From contig CM055068.1 of assembly GCA_029204045.2 (NCBI GenBank), positions 31,013,587 to 31,077,586 of the forward strand: DNA of 64,000 nucleotides, given 5' to 3'. How positions within the stretch are numbered: the first letter of the stretch is position 1; each line of letters starts with the position of its first letter. The notes beneath the pieces were generated by a model. The model saw only the letters and a program-made list of their open reading frames with translations, was not told where the DNA came from and searched no databases. A program made the translations under genes and the position numbers. Below are positions 29,929 through 41,135 of this stretch, piece by piece. This stretch comes from Tillandsia leiboldiana (Eukaryota > Streptophyta > Magnoliopsida > Poales > Bromeliaceae).

Positions 29929-30056
29929 TCGAGCGACGCTGACGTGGCGCCTAGCTGGCATGGCGTGGACCCGTGGACCGCGGCTGGGCGGTTACTGTAG
30001 CCCCCCGAAAGTTTTCGGGCGCCTGAAATGTTGCGCTCGAAAGTTCGGGCTCGGCC

Positions 30057-30062
30057 TATATA
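30057..30062 (+). promoter_or_regulatory. TATA box of the element E LTR (5' copy)
   Basis: CCTATATAGGCCCGAATGG lies about 130 bases after the last composite box, preceded by GGGCGCCTGAAATG and GCTCGAAAGTTCGGGC, close to the core promoter of A. It is repeated at 59812-59817. Confidence 0.7.
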
Positions 30063-30359
30063 GGCCCGAATGGCCCCATTTTCCTCCTTTTCTCCCTTTT
30101 GGCTTCACCCGAGCGTACCAGGAGGGGAGCATGCGACTTCGAGGCGGGGTTTTCGAGGTTGCACGAACGCACCGTGGACTCCGTGGAGCGCGCGAGGTGC
30201 TCCAAAGAGGCTAATGGGCGTGATGGACGTCACGGCGTTGTCGAGGTAGGCCCCGTGTGTCATTTTTGTGGTATTTTTGGCACGGTTTTGAAGTTCCCTT
30301 TTGGATTTTGGATTTGAGCCCATGCCCACGTGCGTGTTAGGGACCCAACTTTTTCTGTG

Positions 30360-31215
30360 CCGTTTTGCTGTGAGAGTGTCGCGGGCGTTTTGGATGCGCG
30401 TCGTTTTGCGTGCAAGCTCGTGGGAAATATGCACCGTTTTGCGTGCGGATACGGTGAATGTGCGCAGTTTTGGACGCGAACTCAGAAAACGTGCACCGTT
30501 TTGCGTGCAACGTTGAGAAAGGAACATGCACCATTTTGCGTGCCAATACTAGGTATGTGCTCCGTTTTGCGTGCAGGTTGGACTAACGGGCACCGTTTTG
30601 CGTGCAGACTCTAACGTTGCATCTCGTTTTTCGTGCAGCGCTGGAAAAGTGTGCACCGTTTTGCGTGCAACCCTACAGTAGAATGTGCACCGTTTTGCAC
30701 GCCAATATGAGGTACGTGCTCCGTTTTGCGTGCGGGTTGGACCAGTGCGCATCGTTTTACGTGTAGATTCTAATAGTTTGCATCATTTTTCGTGCAGGGC
30801 TAGAAAAAATATGCACCGTTTTGCGTGCAACCCTACAGTCAGACGTGCACCGTTTTGAGTATAGATTCGAGGTGCGTGCACCGTTTTGCGTGCAGGTCGT
30901 GTTGTCGCGCATCGTTTTGCGTGCCGACCCTAATATTGTGCATCGTTTTTTGTGCAGGGTTAGAAAAGAAGTGCACCATTTTGCGTGCAACCTTAAAAGA
31001 AGCATGCTCTATTTTGCGTGCAAACCCGAGGTACGTGCACCGTTTTTTGTGCAGGTTGTGTTGTCGCGCACCATTTTGCGTGCAGATTAAAGTGGCGCGC
31101 ACCGTTTTGCGTGCGGGTTTTTAATGTCGTGCACCATTTTGCGTGCAGGTATGGAGGACGTGCACCATTTTGCGTGCGGACTCGAGGGATGTGCACCGTT
31201 TTGCGTGCAAGCTCG
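30360..31215 (+). repeat. Degenerate 31-base tandem repeat, about 26 units (E 5' LTR)
   Basis: The consensus GTGCACCGTTTTGCGTGCA recurs about every 31 bases (29-35), with variable filler of about 12 bases. The conserved core has self-complementary ends: TGCAC and GTGCA can pair over an eight-base loop. It starts some 300 bases after the TATA box, so it should be transcribed. Because 31 is not a multiple of three, repeated peptides such as APFCVQ and HRFACR appear in all frames; they are not evidence of a protein. The same array is at 60110-60975. Confidence 0.9.
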
Positions 31216-31354
31216 AGGAGACAAGTGGAATCGCGCGGAGACCAATTGCAAGTGTCTACAAGCAATTGGGCACACCACAAGGTGGGGCATTCTGCCGAAA
31301 TTGGGTGACCTCTCCCCTTGCTCCATTGCTTTCGATTTCGAAGCATGATAGTAG

Positions 31355-34300
31355 TGTGAGGACCTGGATCCCCACGATGTGATTACTAGTTGACCAGCAG
31401 CTTCTGGAGGCCTATGTGGCGCGTCGGTGGTGTTTGTGCACCAATTGGATACTAGTGATGGACTCAGAGTGTTTAATGGATTACGAGAGTAGTCAGATGA
31501 CCCAGTCGAATGCTTAGAAGTGGTTTCGAACGCAATGGATATTAAAATTGGGCTCAGCACGAAGTTTGGACAAAAGAACATCTTTCCGGATGCCTTCGGC
31601 AATTTTTAGAGTTAGAATTTGGCAAATCGGACAGCGGATTTGGATTCAGCGCGCGAAAACGATGAAAATGGACTACTCACTTGCATTTTTTGGAGCACGA
31701 ATGATGCGCACGATTTTCGAGGCACCTTGACACTATTACAGCGGCGGCGGGTAGCGGCGGAGCGCGACGCGGCGCGACGCTCGTCCATTTGAGTTCCCCT
31801 TCGTCGCGTTTCGGTGCGTGAGCTCCCCCGGCCTACTCCGACCACCTTTTCGAGCGATTTCTTCCCCGCTGGATCCGCGACGGACAGGGCTACGATCTAG
31901 GTTTTTTTAGTATTCCCTAGTTTCACGCTTTTCGAGGAGTTTTTCCATGCTTACGGGGGGTCTTTTACTGTGAGTGTTTTCTTGAGGACAGCGGGTTGTT
32001 TCGAGGATATCTCCGCAACCGGGCATCGGATTGAGACGCTCCTGTGCACTTTTTGCATCTACTCGATGCGAGGATTATCACAGTATTTTTCTTGGATTTT
32101 TCTGAGACCTTGCCGGAGGTATACTTTTCCCCTTGTATCTGTGCAAGATTTTACAGTTGTGTGGTTGTATGTTTTTGCGCGCCTGTACTGTGGAATTTTT
32201 AACTTGGCCTACGGGGCTTGGAATTGGGCGTGCAGGTACCCGTTTCGAAGGTCTCGACGCGAGGATCGCTGTGATATTTTTTCTTGGATTTTTCTGGGCA
32301 CTTTCAGCAGGTGAAATAAGCGTATCTTTGGGACTGATTTTCAGTGAGTTTGTGCGTAGTTAATTTTGGGAATTTAAGTGTAACTTTGGACCTTTTGTTG
32401 TACCCAGGAGGGTTCGCGAGTGTTTTTGGAACACTGCTAGGAGCCAAGGTTTGCACGACATGTACCGTGGATACGGGTTCAGTGGATTGTGCGTGCAAGT
32501 CGCCACGCTCTTCACCGACCCCAGGTTTGCCTTGGTTTGAGCACTTCAGGTGGGTAGGCTTAATTTGGTAACTGTTTAGGGGATTGGCAGGGTTTATATG
32601 CATGTTATGCTTTATGGGAGGTGTAATAGTGGATGTTCACGTATGGTTAAGATAAGCTTACCTGTGGGAATGTCACCCTCTATGATTGATAGCATGCCTA
32701 ATTTAGTGTACAATCAATATGAGCAAGAGGTAAGCATGGAAACGACCTAGATAATGTGGATTGGTGCTTACCTGATAATTGTACACGTTTGTTGAACTAG
32801 AGACTTTGCGTGTGGTGGACAGGTTATATTTATCCCACACTAGATGATATAGAGATCATACATGGTTATTCATTGGCCTATTTAGGCGGGATTGGTATAT
32901 CATAGTAGGAATACTTTAGCATGCTTTGCTAATATATGTTTCACCCACTTTTATCGTTTCTGAGTACAAAAGCATGCTTGTATGGACATGTAGTTAGGCC
33001 ATCTTTTACTGTTGCACTACTTTTGGAACTTGACTTAGGAGAAACCATGTGATCCTTTTCTCCTTCTTTGTTAGTCAGGTGGTCAGTGTTGCTCGGGTTC
33101 GAGCAAGGGAAAGTGGGTAGCGTAGCCGGGACATTGGTGTCAGGGATGGGTTGGATTAGTTGTGGAGCTTTGCGGCAACCGCGGATATTGGGCAGTTGAC
33201 TGGATATTTATTTATGCACCAGATTGGGTATCTGAATTCTCTAGTGGACAGAGTTTCCCACTATTTGGGTACTTTTGCATCTGATTGAGGACCGAGGCTT
33301 CTTTAGTGGTTGGGCTTTCCCCACTTTGATTAGAGTCATGATCTAGTCCTGCTTTTGTTACTTATCACACCGGCGCGGTTATTGCCCGGTGATACTTTAC
33401 TCGTGTGGGTCGCTCCCCTCGAGTGCCACTCCGGAGTGTGCGATCGGAAGGTTAGAGAGGTCGATCTGTTACTTACCTTGAGTCCTTGAGACTCCTATCC
33501 CTTATCGGTGTTATGCATTGGCCAGCATACCCGATTCGTCAGGCATAGCAGGCAGTACCAGTTTTACTGGTGGCACCAGATTGAGGTCGTTGCAGGCATT
33601 TACTTTATTGTTGCACTCGTGTCACGGGGACCGAGTGGAGTCTAGTAGCCGTGTTTAGACCAGTGCTATTGTTGTTGGGAACCGTTTGGGGATCGACGGT
33701 TGTCCCAAGGTCATTGTGAGTTGTTGACAGTTGTGCGAGAGGCTCGGTGATCTTGAGTTTATCCGTTCTGAGAGAGAGCGTGGATTTTGACTATAGCCTG
33801 CATGAGCCACTACTCGATAGCGAGTTAGTCCGTTCGGACACCCTACATAATTCCTGCCCGTCATCGGGAGGTGGTCGTAGGTGGGGCGCACGTTTGACTG
33901 GACCAGATGTGGCAGTCAGCTCGATTGGGTCGATTGTGCACTTCGTGTGCTAGTGGTTGCATACCATTCTTTGATTCTCCCCTCTTTAGCATTTAGATAG
34001 AGGCTTGGTAGCTGTTAGGTGACATCAGCATTCTTGTTCAGTTCCCACTTCTTTGGGTATTTTATGTCTCTTGAGGACTTGGGTGGGCATACCGTCGGGT
34101 CTGGCGGTGGTACCCACTAAGAACTCCCTTTTTGGTGTAGTTCTCACACCCTTTGGGGGTTTTCCCCCTCCTTTTCCCTTCCTCTCCTTTGTTTTGCAGA
34201 GTCTTAGCGGGTGTTGCTGATTCTGCGGTTGTTGATCGAGGTGAGGGAGTCGCGTGCTAGATCCCTACCCGTCGTTGGAGAGTAGCGGTACCCCCTTCAG

Positions 34301-34664
34301 AGGAGACCTGCAGTAGATTAGCTATTTTGTTTTCCTCTTTTGAGAGACTCATGTAGTGAGGATATGATATGTATTGAGAGCCTATACACTGATGTATTTA
34401 TTGGAGATATCTCCCTGTTGAGTTTTGAGCTTTGTATATGAGGATATTGTATGATTATCATTTTTGGGAGATGGACATTGTTGTATTATTTCCAGTTGTA
34501 CAGTGGTTGATTTTAGTTATACAGCAGACTTTCATTTATAGCTCTAATATCTGTTAGCTTAAGTACTTTTCTTGCAGGTAGGACGCTTCGCCTATGCGGG
34601 GTTTTGCATAGGTGGCGGATCTGTTGGCGAGCCCGGGTCGCAGTTTCGACCCCGGGGCGTGACA
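31355..34664 (+). repeat. 5' LTR of element C
   Basis: Begins TGTGAGGACCTGG and ends CCCCGGGGCGTGACA. Shared with A are the blocks GGTCGCTCCCCTCGAGTGCC (near 33409) and GGCGGATCTGTTGGCGAGCC (34613). No composite CCAAT/CACGTG array is visible, a contrast with A and E. No gene is contained. Confidence 0.93.
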
Positions 34665-34672
34665 GATTAGGT

Positions 34673-34685
34673 CGGTATCAGAGCC
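34673..34685 (+). other. Primer binding site of element C
   Basis: CGGTATCAGAGCC, one mismatch (C for the first T) from the initiator tRNA-Met complement, eight bases after the LTR. Confidence 0.85.
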
Positions 34686-34842
34686 TAGGTTGTAGGTCAT
34701 GGTGGACTTAGAAACCCTAGGCTTATGGTTTGCCCTTTGGTTGACTTCGTGAGAGTCGTGATTTATAGCGAGAGTCCTGATTGAGTTTTATACCTCTCCC
34801 AAGGGACGGGAAGAGTGATTGGCATGTTTATTTTCCTAAGCG

Positions 34843-34868
34843 ATTATGTTGGCTGCAGACAACATAAT
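34843..34868 (+). other. Leader hairpin with palindromic loop, element C
   Basis: ATTATGTTG pairs with CAACATAAT (9 bp) around GCTGCAGA, whose CTGCAG centre is self-complementary. Against A the second base pair is T-A instead of C-G, so pairing is kept. Confidence 0.7.
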
Positions 34869-34899
34869 GCTGCGGAATGGGTAACATGCTCTAGACTTT

Positions 34900-36388
34900 C
34901 GCTGGATTGGGTCGAGTGGCTTTGGTATGCTGATTTGCAGTTTCGTCGTGGCAAGCTGTGTCTCCCCGACGCTGGGTTTTGACCCGTGTGTATCCTGTCA
35001 TAGTAGTTGAGCTTGAGCGGTTGGTTTTGGGCCGGACACTCGGATTGAGGTCAGAGAGTTCTAGACCCAGATGACAGGATCGTCTGAGGCCTATAGCGGC
35101 AGAGTGAGCGAGCAGCTGGTTTTAGTGACGCAGTTGTCGGAGCAGTGGGCAGCTCGACAGTGCTTCCTTCTAAGACCACCCGGTTACAATATCCTCAGGG
35201 GCGGGGATTTCTGTAGCACCGATGGAGTGAGTAGCCCCCTCTGTGCCAATGTTTAGTGGCGAGGCACCGAGGTAGGGTGGATAGTTGACAGCTGGTGAGC
35301 TGAGGGGACGCGATCGATCTATTGAGCCAGATTTGGCAGATGAACCACCCCGACTCGTAAGATTGAGTTTGGAGCCTTTGGAGGCAGAGTCGTGGTTGGT
35401 GGTGATGGAGTGATCAATTGAGAGCCTCCCTGTGCTAGAGAGTTTTTGGCAGTTGTTAAACTGCGCTCCAGGTTCGAGGGACGAGGCGCATAGGATATGT
35501 GGCTGGGAGTGGACTGCGCCAGGATACCTTTCAGTTCATTCAGTCCCTCCGTTATAGGTTTTGACGCCTCGCTGGAGTAGGCATTGTGTATGGAGCGTGG
35601 CGCTGCAGTTCCTTTGGATAGGGATCTGCCGCTAGAGGCGAGTTCAGGATATTGGCGCTTGGCGCCGGGTGATGGAGGACAAATCGGCCGGCAGAGGCAC
35701 TTCTGATTTCCTTTCCAGGATGATGGGTTCCTGAGATGCCACAGATCGGGTGGACCCCGATGGTGGCATCAGCATCTATATCAGAGTGGCGCAGCGGTAG
35801 CGTGGATTTGTTATCTGCGGAGGGCCTTATTCGTCGCCCCAGTGTGAGCAGAGACAGAGGTCGTACTCCCTATGTGGATAGTCCTGATTTTCATGCAGAT
35901 TGAGCGACAACCACTTGGATCGAGTGGATGAATCTGTGCCGCCCGATTGGAGGGCGCCACGGTAGTGGATTAAGTTGTCGCAGGTGTGATTTCATCACAG
36001 CAGTCGGAGTTAGAGCATGTTGTATTCCTTCATGGACTAGAGGCAGATTTGTTACCACGTGCACTCGAGGTACAGGTTCCTGTTAGTGCTGTGCATGTGG
36101 AGGAGGCTTGTGGATCATGTCTAATGTAGTTGAGGCTGCGAGTTGTACCGGCAGACTTATTGGTAATTGTGGCAGTTCGGTGTTTTGACCATGTGCTTGA
36201 GATTGATTGGCATAATGCCACAGGATGTTTTAACTGAGCAGAGAGTGAGGACATCAATTTTCTGCGAGGCAGACAAGAGGAGGCTTGCTTGTTGAGATTA
36301 TTAGAGCACACAGGCTATAGCGACAGTGTGAGAGGTGCTTTTGGCGGCACCGGGATTCAAGGATATCTCTGTTGCCCACGAGATCCCG
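34900..36388 (+). pseudogene. Gag and protease remnant of element C
   Basis: Broken frames with resemblance to element A. Recognisable is the protease-to-RT linker near 36045-36180 (ALEVQVPVSAVHVEEACGSC, then VVPADLL), matching ALEVQIPDHVLHVEEYC of A. Frameshifts and stops are frequent, and the gag zinc knuckle cannot be read reliably. The solo LTR S interrupts it at 36388. Confidence 0.7.
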
Positions 36389-39300
36389 TGTCACGCCCCG
36401 GGGGTTTTTAGGTAAAGATAAGCGGAAAAAGCGTACATATTTTTTTTTCTTTATGAGTAAGTATCGACCTCCCCCAGTGCGTGTCAGACCCGCCACATAT
36501 ACAAATTCACTCTTCAATCGGACAGAGTCTCCTTTGTATATGCACGACGTCACGATTACAACAACGACAATAACATCATTCTTCATAAAATCTTTAACCA
36601 CACAGTCACAGATACCAGCACGAGAGTGTAAAAACATTCAATCACATTAAGAGGAACCTACAAGTTTGCAAACGGAGTCCACTCGACTCCCATTCCTTTA
36701 AAACGTCTACACATTCACCGTAAGGCGGCTACATCGTTTTGAAAGGATAAATCCATAGGTTTACAAAGCAGTGCCCACACGACACTTGGTTTTGGAAAAC
36801 ATTTTCGAAACCCTTTTTGTCCAGTATAGAACATGCCGCAAATAAATCATTAAGAATCATTATAAAGATCACATCACAAAACAGTCTCTCAATCCAACAT
36901 CCACAACATTCCACAATCAAGCAATTGAGAACTTAAACTTAGATAAAAAGAGATGAGATAACCCAAGCAAGAATAACGGGATAAACCTCATACAGCTAAC
37001 GTTCTTTAATCGCTGCCTCACCGTCGTCCCGACTACTACACCTAGTCACACCTGTCACGGAGTGGGTAACGTCAGTGACAAATAAAGTAGATGATTCAAC
37101 AATAAACAATAACTTTAAAATAAATACTCTGCACCGGAACCTTTCGCTATCCTTCGCCCTGAGTTTACTTTATTTAATTTAGTGACACCGTCACGTCAGG
37201 GTAGTCGACGATCTCCCCACGCGACACTTGATGCTTTTACTCCTGCACGAAGCGTGAGTGATATGTTTAGCTATCGTGAAGAGGTCCCCACCCTACACAC
37301 GTGGGGCACACGGGTCATTCAGACCACTCCTCCGGAAAAGTACACCCATGCGGAGGCCAATCCGCCTATGTACGTGCAGCATTCAACACCGGTTTGCCGA
37401 AGTCGGCGTAAATTAAGCACCGCGACACTTGGTCGCCACAAATATCAACAAAGGAACGGTACATAGTAATGCGAAAGGTTAATTCACTGAAAACACCTCA
37501 TCTACTTTATTAAACAGGTTACTACGAGCTTTTAGATGATACACTGCACACAATGCACTTACAGCACTTGTTGCATAAGAACCCACCTGGAATGAAGATA
37601 ACTGACCGCGCCCGCGACCCTCCTAAGCAAATCAGAACTCCTTGCGGCCTACTAAAATATCCAAGAGCACAAATTAACACCTTATCCTAATCAGGTAAAA
37701 TCAGTGGTCCCAACCACTGTAACATTAAACCCACAAAAACCGAAACCACTGTGCCTAGAGGACCGCGTCGTCAATCAAAAACCCAACAAGTCAAAATCGT
37801 CAAGTAAAACCGAAAACTCAGATCAAACCGGTAAAATCCATGGCTAACAACAACCGGACCGCGACTATTTCATCGCGACTCCATCGGAACCCAAAATCGC
37901 TAACGGAAATCCAACAAAACCCAATTCTCAACCTGTAGCCAACTCGGGATGTCAATGGTTAAACCAAGAGGACCCCGACGGCGCGACCCCGACGATTTTG
38001 TCAAGGCGCGGAGCATCGGCGAAACTAGCACATGACATGGCGAAACGGTGACCTAAAAGATCCCAAGTAGCCATGCCAAGAAAACCGCGGAAATCGTGAT
38101 CCCAACGGCGAAAACGACGCTCAAAACGGTGGAAAAACGGACCAAAACGGAGCTACCGAACTTCGGGCTGACGGGTGGTGCACGGAGCAGGCGTCGACCG
38201 GGTCTGCGCGTTGGGTGGCTGCGCGGCATGCGCCGGGTGCACGCAGGAAGCGTGCACCGCACATCCTGGGCCGGGCCGCGCATGGGGAAGGGCGCGCGAC
38301 GGGTTCACCATTTCCGGTCGCGACGCCAGTACCGGGTGCACGCCTGGGCGTGGACCGCCCTTGCGGGCTGGGCCGGTGCACAGCGAGGCGTGCACCGGGC
38401 CTGCGGCTTCCGCGCGGGCCCGTGGACCGCGCTGTACGGGAATGAACAGTAAGCCCCTTTTTTCGGTTTTCTTCTCCGTTTTCGCTCCCGTGCGACTCCG
38501 GCGACGACCCCGTGAACATGATAACGGCGGCGGCGGCCTCCCGTTAACCTCCCCATGCTCCGACGAACACCCACAAAAAAACCCCCAAACAAATCCGCGG
38601 TAATTGTAACGACTAAACCATTGATGACGAACAACCAAAACATCAATCGGAATCCCGATCAAAAGACCGATTAGAAACCACCGATTAACCCGATCAAGAA
38701 TAAGAACAAAACATTGATCAAAAACCAAAATCGAAAACCCGTGATCAATGCACCGAATAAGTTGACCTTAAAAGAACACGAAAAGCCCCCGATTAATTCG
38801 ACAAAAGGAATAACGATCGCTAACCTCTATCTATCGGGATTAAAGAAGAGATCTTGTTCCTTTGCGGCATTGGGGATCCGGATTCGCTCCCCGTAGATGA
38901 TGGCGTCTCGTTCTCCGATCTCCGGCACGTCAATCGGGGCGATCGGGTCCCTCCGCTTTCTCCTTCTTTCTTTCTTTTCTCCTCCGGTTAGGGTTCTCCT
39001 TTCTTTTCTCTTCTCCGAACTAGGGTTTTATTATTTTTGCGAAAAAGTGGGATTTTCCTTTTCACACGTACAATTAAATCCGCCTTTTAATTTCTGTCAC
39101 CCATTAATTAATTATTTAATTAATTAATCCTACGGGATAACCCACCTTTTAATATCCGTAACCGAATAACAAATTCTATCACCGATTAATTAATTCTTTA
39201 ATTAATTAATCCTACAAGATAAATCCACCTTTATTTTAAAATCCGTCACCGAATAATTAATTAATTATCCTACAAGACAAACCCACCTTTTCCTCATAAA

Positions 39301-39557
39301 GCGTGCAGGATATTTTGCACGGATTCCGATGCACATTAAGTCACCGCGACACTAAAAACCCTGTTTCGGGAGATCCCTAAGTCGGATTTCAGATCCGATT
39401 GCACCGTCGGTCATCATTTTTCGTGCTCTTTCACAGAAAAATACTCATACAACACACCGACCGACTTATAGAAACTCGATAATTTCGATCCACTAAAATA
39501 AACACTTTATTAACAGGAGGGTAAAAATCACAGGAAAAGTCGTGTCATTACATCCCG
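36384..39557 (-). mobile_element. Solo LTR S with target duplication TCCCG
   Basis: One LTR of 3164 bases (36389-39552), minus strand, TG...CA ended (TGTAATGACACGAC... to CCCGGGGCGTGACA), flanked by perfect TCCCG repeats (36384-36388, 39553-39557). No internal region is present, the product of recombination between two LTRs. It is related to the LTRs of B and D: all three share a block near TTTGTATATGCAC, an AAAACG/AAGGATAAATCC block, and, with D, the CGGCGACGACC region near 38500. The GC-rich part at 38160-38460 has repeated GTGCAC and GTGGACC. Overlapping open frames there are not genes. Confidence 0.93.
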
Positions 39558-41100
39558 GGTGTGATTTCACCTGAGCTGTTTGTGATGCCGCCGGTTAAGG
39601 AGATAGAGATTGCGTTTGACGTGGTTCGGGAGACCGCGCCACCCTCGACAGCACCTCATTGGATATCGCCGGTAGAGCTGAGGGAACTGATGGCGCAGTT
39701 GCAGGACCTGATGGATCGAGGGGACTGTTTGACCTAGTACCACGCCGTTGGTACACGGTGGTGATGCAACGTTGTTGATACACGACTGTAAGGGTCCTTT
39801 TATGGTTCGAGTGTAGACAGGTCCGGGTGGTATCTAGGACCTTTTGATGGAGCTATACTCCGGCAGTTATGGTATGATGCGAGTACCTACTTGGAATCAG
39901 ACAGCCGAGGACTTTGCCTAGAGGGCATTCAGAATCCGGTAAGGGCATTATGAGAGCATTGTGAGGCCAAATGGAATGACTAATGCCCTGTGACTTCAAG
40001 ATCTGAGGAATTGTATGTCCCAGTTGTACTTGGACGAATTGGGAGTGGTGTTTCCCGAGGATATTTTGATTTACTCTCGGAGCGACTTGGAACACGAGGA
40101 GCACTTATGGATGTGCTACCATTCCCGTGTAGATGAAGCTGTATGCCAAGTTATTGGAGTACAAGTTTTAGCTTCTGAAGCATACTTTCTTGGGTCACAT
40201 TATGTTAGCCGTAGGGGCGGCGGTGGAAATCCGGCCAATATGGATACCATTTGGGAATTGGCCGAGGTCGACAATTATGGTCAAGGTAAGGGGTTTCTTG
40301 GACTGGGCAGTGCCAGGAGAGCTTGGCAATCGGATGATGAGACTGATACCAGCGCCAATGCTAGCATTTCCAGTGTTGGGAGAGAGATCTGCGAGTTTTA
40401 GTGATGCCTTCTATTGTGACTGTGGAGTTACCGTTGGGTTATTGTTGAGCATTTTGGATCACCCAGACAGGGCCACGGCGTTGGCGACTACATGGAGCAG
40501 GAGAGCTGTCTGGGGTTGAGTTGTATAATTCCACAACTGGCGCGGTGTGGACAGATGAGGCAAACATGGCTTGTGGTTGTGTCCCTGAGGGTTCCTTTGG
40601 ATGATAGACCGCGGCTGAGTAGTTCACTCGGATGGTCAAGATTCGGGAGTGACCGAGTGAGGACCCCTCCTTGTTAGGGCTCTTTTCCTTATTGGATAAT
40701 CGTGTGGGTGTGCTTCGGGTTGCCTTGGTTGAGTTGACACAGGTTGTGGTTTGGTGCGTGTTGCACTGGCGGTTATCTTGTTTCCCCCAACTTTTGATGG
40801 AACCCCTGTTGTGTTTCATGTCTCAGCTCAGGAAGGTTATGTTTTTTGGATCCCTCGCCCGTGGTTGACTCACCCCATTTGAGATCTAGGAATGTTTGGA
40901 GTACGAGGGACGCCCGTTGCGAATTCTGGCTCGTGAGATTAGAGGTTGCGCAATCGAGCTATGCCGTACTGGTTGTCGCTGTTGTTGTTGTTGAGTAATC
41001 ACGGGGAGTGAGTGGTGACTTAGGAGCTGGAGATGATGATGTGGAGTACTTACCCTTGGTGTTTGTGACGGTGTTTGTGACTCCTGGTGGAATTGAGCTA
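39558..41100 (+). pseudogene. Pol remnant of element C
   Basis: Right after S the frame resumes with the start of RT (LRELMAQLQDLMDRG near 39680). A damaged catalytic box follows near 40015 (YLDELGVVFPEDILIYSRSD, where A has FIDDILIYS), so the first catalytic Asp is Glu and a Pro is introduced. RNase H fragments and, near 40910, an RPLRILAREI piece of the chromodomain are seen. The stretch is far too short for complete RT, RNase H and integrase; most of integrase is missing. No frame is usable. Confidence 0.8.
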
Positions 41101-41135
41101 GTTTCGAGGATGAAACTTTCCTTAGTGGGGGAGGA
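41100..41135 (+). other. Pre-LTR hairpin and polypurine tract of element C
   Basis: AGTTTCG-AGGA-TGAAACT (41100-41117) folds into a hairpin with one G-T pair, followed by CTTAGTGGGGGAGGA up to 41135 and the TG of the 3' LTR. Confidence 0.75.

Larger units (their letters stand above)
29062..31354 (+). repeat. Element E 5' LTR, first visible segment
   Basis: This matches 58797-61112 of the E 3' LTR along its whole length. It is bounded on the left by the insertion of B and on the right by C, with the C target duplication AGTAG at 31350-31354. It holds the composite-box array, TATA box and 31-base repeats. The first 150 bases of the LTR are separated from it and lie left of B, outside the window. 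Confidence 0.9.

Noticed and set aside
30360..31215. CRISPR-like array (conserved 19 bases, variable 12)
   Set aside because: The repeats are degenerate, the variable part is too short for spacers, there are no cas genes, and this is the LTR of a plant retrotransposon, present twice.
30821..31382. ORFs with repeated peptides (APFCVQ, HRFACR, TVLRA)
   Set aside because: They arise from a 31-base DNA repeat read in three frames on both strands. The unit length is not a multiple of three, so no stable protein repeat can be encoded.
38096..38728. Overlapping ORFs on both strands
   Set aside because: GC-rich part of the solo LTR S, related to the GC-rich part of the D LTR.
36389..39552. Reading S as a complete element
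   Set aside because: Only one LTR lies between the two TCCCG target duplications and no internal region is present; it is a solo LTR.
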